Positions 62,578 to 64,000 of a DNA stretch of 64,000 nt are shown here, piece after piece. The DNA lies in contig NC_090951.1 of NCBI RefSeq assembly GCF_040807025.1, positions 3,348,001 through 3,412,000 on the forward strand, in the 5' to 3' direction. Below the pieces are notes generated by a model. That model was not told the origin of the DNA. It made no database searches and saw nothing but the letters and a program-made list of their open reading frames with translations. The position numbers and the translations under genes are program-made. How positions within the stretch are numbered: the first letter of the stretch is position 1; each line of letters begins with the position of its first letter. The DNA is from Struthio camelus. Taxonomy: Eukaryota > Chordata > Aves > Struthioniformes > Struthionidae.

Positions 62578-62679
62578 CTGGCCCCCCAGGGACCGCGGCA
62601 GGGAGGGCGATGGGCTGGTGGTGTGGACCGGGTGCGGGTTGTAGTCTCCTGATGTTGCACGGATCTTTGCTCGAAAATC
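62578..62679 (-). CDS. CIBAR2: CIBAR2 exon, post-BAR linker
   Basis: Minus-strand acceptor TGTCACATTTAG before 62679; donor GTGAGA after 62578. Encodes 34 codons DFRAKIRATSGDYN ... PSLPRSLGGQ. DFRAK is the family's conserved start of this exon. Confidence 0.88.
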
Positions 62680-63548
62680 CTAAATGTGACAGGGAGACAA
62701 GGTGTGATGGCACCGTCCTAAGGGGACCCTGCGTGTGGGACAGAGCCGGTGGGGACAGAAAGACTTGCTTCTGCCTCGGCCCTGGATGCAGTAGCTAACA
62801 GCCGGCAGAGCCTAAATGCAAAACAGCTCAGAGGGCTGGAGAGCTGCCCAATTTACACATCCCCAGATTAAGAAGCACCAGCTTGCAACGGCTGCCTTGA
62901 GGCCAGGGGCAAAGTCACCCTCTGCGAGGCACAGTGTGCTCCTCGCCGCCCACAGCCGTCCCCGGTGGCTCGTAGCCGGTGCCTTTGCTGGCCCAGGCCA
63001 GGGGCGAGTTTGTCAGCATGCAGAGAGCACCTGTGCAGGGCCAAGTGTGGCTTCGGGTGTAGCTGTAGCTTTGAATGACCGGTGAGCACAGCCCTCCCTG
63101 CCTCAGTTTCCCCAGGGATGGGGCCTGGGGTGGCGAGAAGCTCTCTGGTTGACGGCGGCCCGTTTGGAGATCTGGGCTTTCTAGCAAGGGATTCAAACCC
63201 ACGTACCTCCATGTCCTTCCCGCTGTCGTAGCTGTGCAGGCTCTGGAAGGCAGCAGAGTAGACCTCGAGGGCTTTGGCATGGAAAATCATTTCGACAGCA
63301 ACAAAATCTGAGAAAATCCTCTGCGGAGAAGGCAGGTAGGGTAGAGCGTGAGCACGATCCCGGACGGCTTCCCCAGGGGCTGGAAAAGGAAGGGAAGCCG
63401 CCGAGCCGCAGCGGCTCTCCCAGCCAGGCTGAGCAGCTGGTACCTGGACATCCTTCAGCTTCTTTCTCTGGAAGCAGTCGAAGGTCTCCTCCAGGCGCTT
63501 GGAGGTGTAGCTGGTGTCCGCCATGGCTCGATGCATGCTGGATTCAGC
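62578..63548 (-). CDS. CIBAR2: CIBAR2 (FAM92B), three internal exons, partial
   Basis: Chibby-interacting BAR-domain protein; the family (CIBAR1/2) associates with CBY1 at ciliary basal bodies and shapes membrane, and CIBAR2 is typical of multiciliated cells. On the minus strand, exons 63548-63444, 63320-63207 and 62679-62578 join in phase 0 (105, 114 and 102 nt). They encode AESSMHRAMADTSYTSKRLE through QRKKLKDVQ, then RIFSDFVAVEMIFHAKALEV and YSAAFQSLHSYDSGKDME, then DFRAKIRATSGDYNPHP and a Ser/Pro-rich linker. The first two match the last helices of the FAM92 BAR domain (family ISQAET...KALEVY). The 5' exons lie right of the window. The last exon is not secure: a candidate at 61187-61149 reads DLSDTECALSRQ then stop. 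CIBAR2 converges with KIAA0513, as in human. Confidence 0.9.
63207..63320 (-). CDS. CIBAR2: CIBAR2 exon, end of BAR domain
   Basis: Minus-strand acceptor CTTCTCCGCAG before 63320; donor GTACGT after 63207. Encodes 38 codons RIFSDFVAVEMIFHAKALEV ... SYDSGKDME. Confidence 0.95.
63444..63548 (-). CDS. CIBAR2: CIBAR2 exon, BAR domain
   Basis: Minus-strand acceptor AATTCCTTCCCGCAG before 63548; donor GTACCA after 63444. Encodes 35 codons AESSMHRAMADT ... CFQRKKLKDVQ, coiled-coil helix of the BAR domain. Confidence 0.93.
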
Positions 63549-64000
63549 CTGCGGGAAGGAATTTCTCTTTTGGAGGTCCTTCCCCCTCTTTTATGTGTTT
63601 CTCCAGCGATGCAGATGCTGGATGAAGTTTTCAGCCAGGGACTTGTCTCCTCTGTAACAGCCACCAAGGTAAGGGAGCTGCTCAGCTAAAAATGGGAGCA
63701 ATTTTCCTTCTGGACACTCCTGGAAGGAGTCAGACCCCGAGCATGCCAGGGCTGTGACGGGATGCAGGATGAAGCCCATTTCAGGCCTGTCCTCACTGTC
63801 CTACTCTGGGGGTTCATCTCAGTCGTGCCCATTGCCCATCCCAGAGCATATTTTCCTGGCCGCAGGATTGCTGCAGTTTAGCAGGAACTGGTGCTTACCT
63901 GGGCCTGGAGAAAGTGTCAAGGAAAGGCTGGCCAGGGAAAGTGCTTTTCTTTACTGGGATTTGCTTTTATTTACTGTGCTGTTCCATCAGCTTGTGCTTC
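63549..64000 (-). other. CIBAR2: CIBAR2 intron (upstream of first visible exon)
   Basis: No earlier BAR exon could be read on the minus strand. A plus-strand exon-like segment at 63607-63668 is judged a by-product. Confidence 0.6.

Noticed and set aside
63185-63210. tRNA-like T-loop word GGATTCAAACCC
   Set aside because: It overlaps the donor of a secure CIBAR2 exon and no acceptor stem, D-arm or anticodon arm can be folded around it.

Overview
The window is vertebrate nuclear DNA with spliced genes, not bacterial or viral. It carries the 3' half of one gene, one complete gene and a piece of a third. All three were identified by reading exon translations against remembered vertebrate protein sequences. 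Introns are short (mostly 0.3-3 kb), large parts are GC- and CpG-rich, C/G homopolymer runs are frequent, and no interspersed repeat family was recognised in 64 kb. This fits a compact sauropsid genome, most likely a bird (microchromosome-like). The species cannot be told from the sequence alone.

Layout. (1) 1-4.3 kb: the last four coding exons of FBXO31 on the + strand, a substrate receptor of an SCF ubiquitin ligase, with its stop codon and poly(A) signal. (2) 4.3-27 kb: about 23 kb between genes. It is moderately AT-rich to about 12.8 kb. It then turns abruptly GC-rich at a perfect-looking CTCF-type core motif followed by a degenerate GGGACCTGGG-type minisatellite (about 13.02-13.46 kb). 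From 13.5 to 26 kb it is a patchwork of CpG-rich DNA and AT-rich islets that look like candidate regulatory elements. (3) 27-48.2 kb: KIAA0513 on the + strand. It has a CpG-island promoter with a probable noncoding first exon ending at 27831, an intron of about 8.3 kb, and twelve coding exons (36261-46044) including a 30-nt microexon. The predicted protein is 410 aa, near the 411 aa remembered for human, and the 3'UTR runs to about 48.2 kb. (4) 48.2-60 kb: GC-rich intergenic DNA with long but non-convincing open frames. (5) 60-64 kb: CIBAR2 (FAM92B) on the - strand. Three exons of the C-terminal part of its BAR domain and the following linker are visible; its 5' part is off the right edge and its last exon is uncertain.

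The three genes do not form a pathway. FBXO31 acts in ubiquitin-mediated degradation, KIAA0513 is a brain-enriched cytosolic protein of poorly defined function, and CIBAR2 works with Chibby at ciliary basal bodies. KIAA0513 and CIBAR2 converge tail-to-tail as in human 16q24.1. In human, FBXO31 lies about 2 Mb away at 16q24.2, so the FBXO31-KIAA0513 adjacency marks a rearrangement between this lineage and human. I found no convincing undescribed system. The best leads are the breakpoint/boundary interval, a phase-symmetric 81-nt exon-like segment at 54585-54665, the upstream ORFs of KIAA0513, and several motif-dense noncoding islands.
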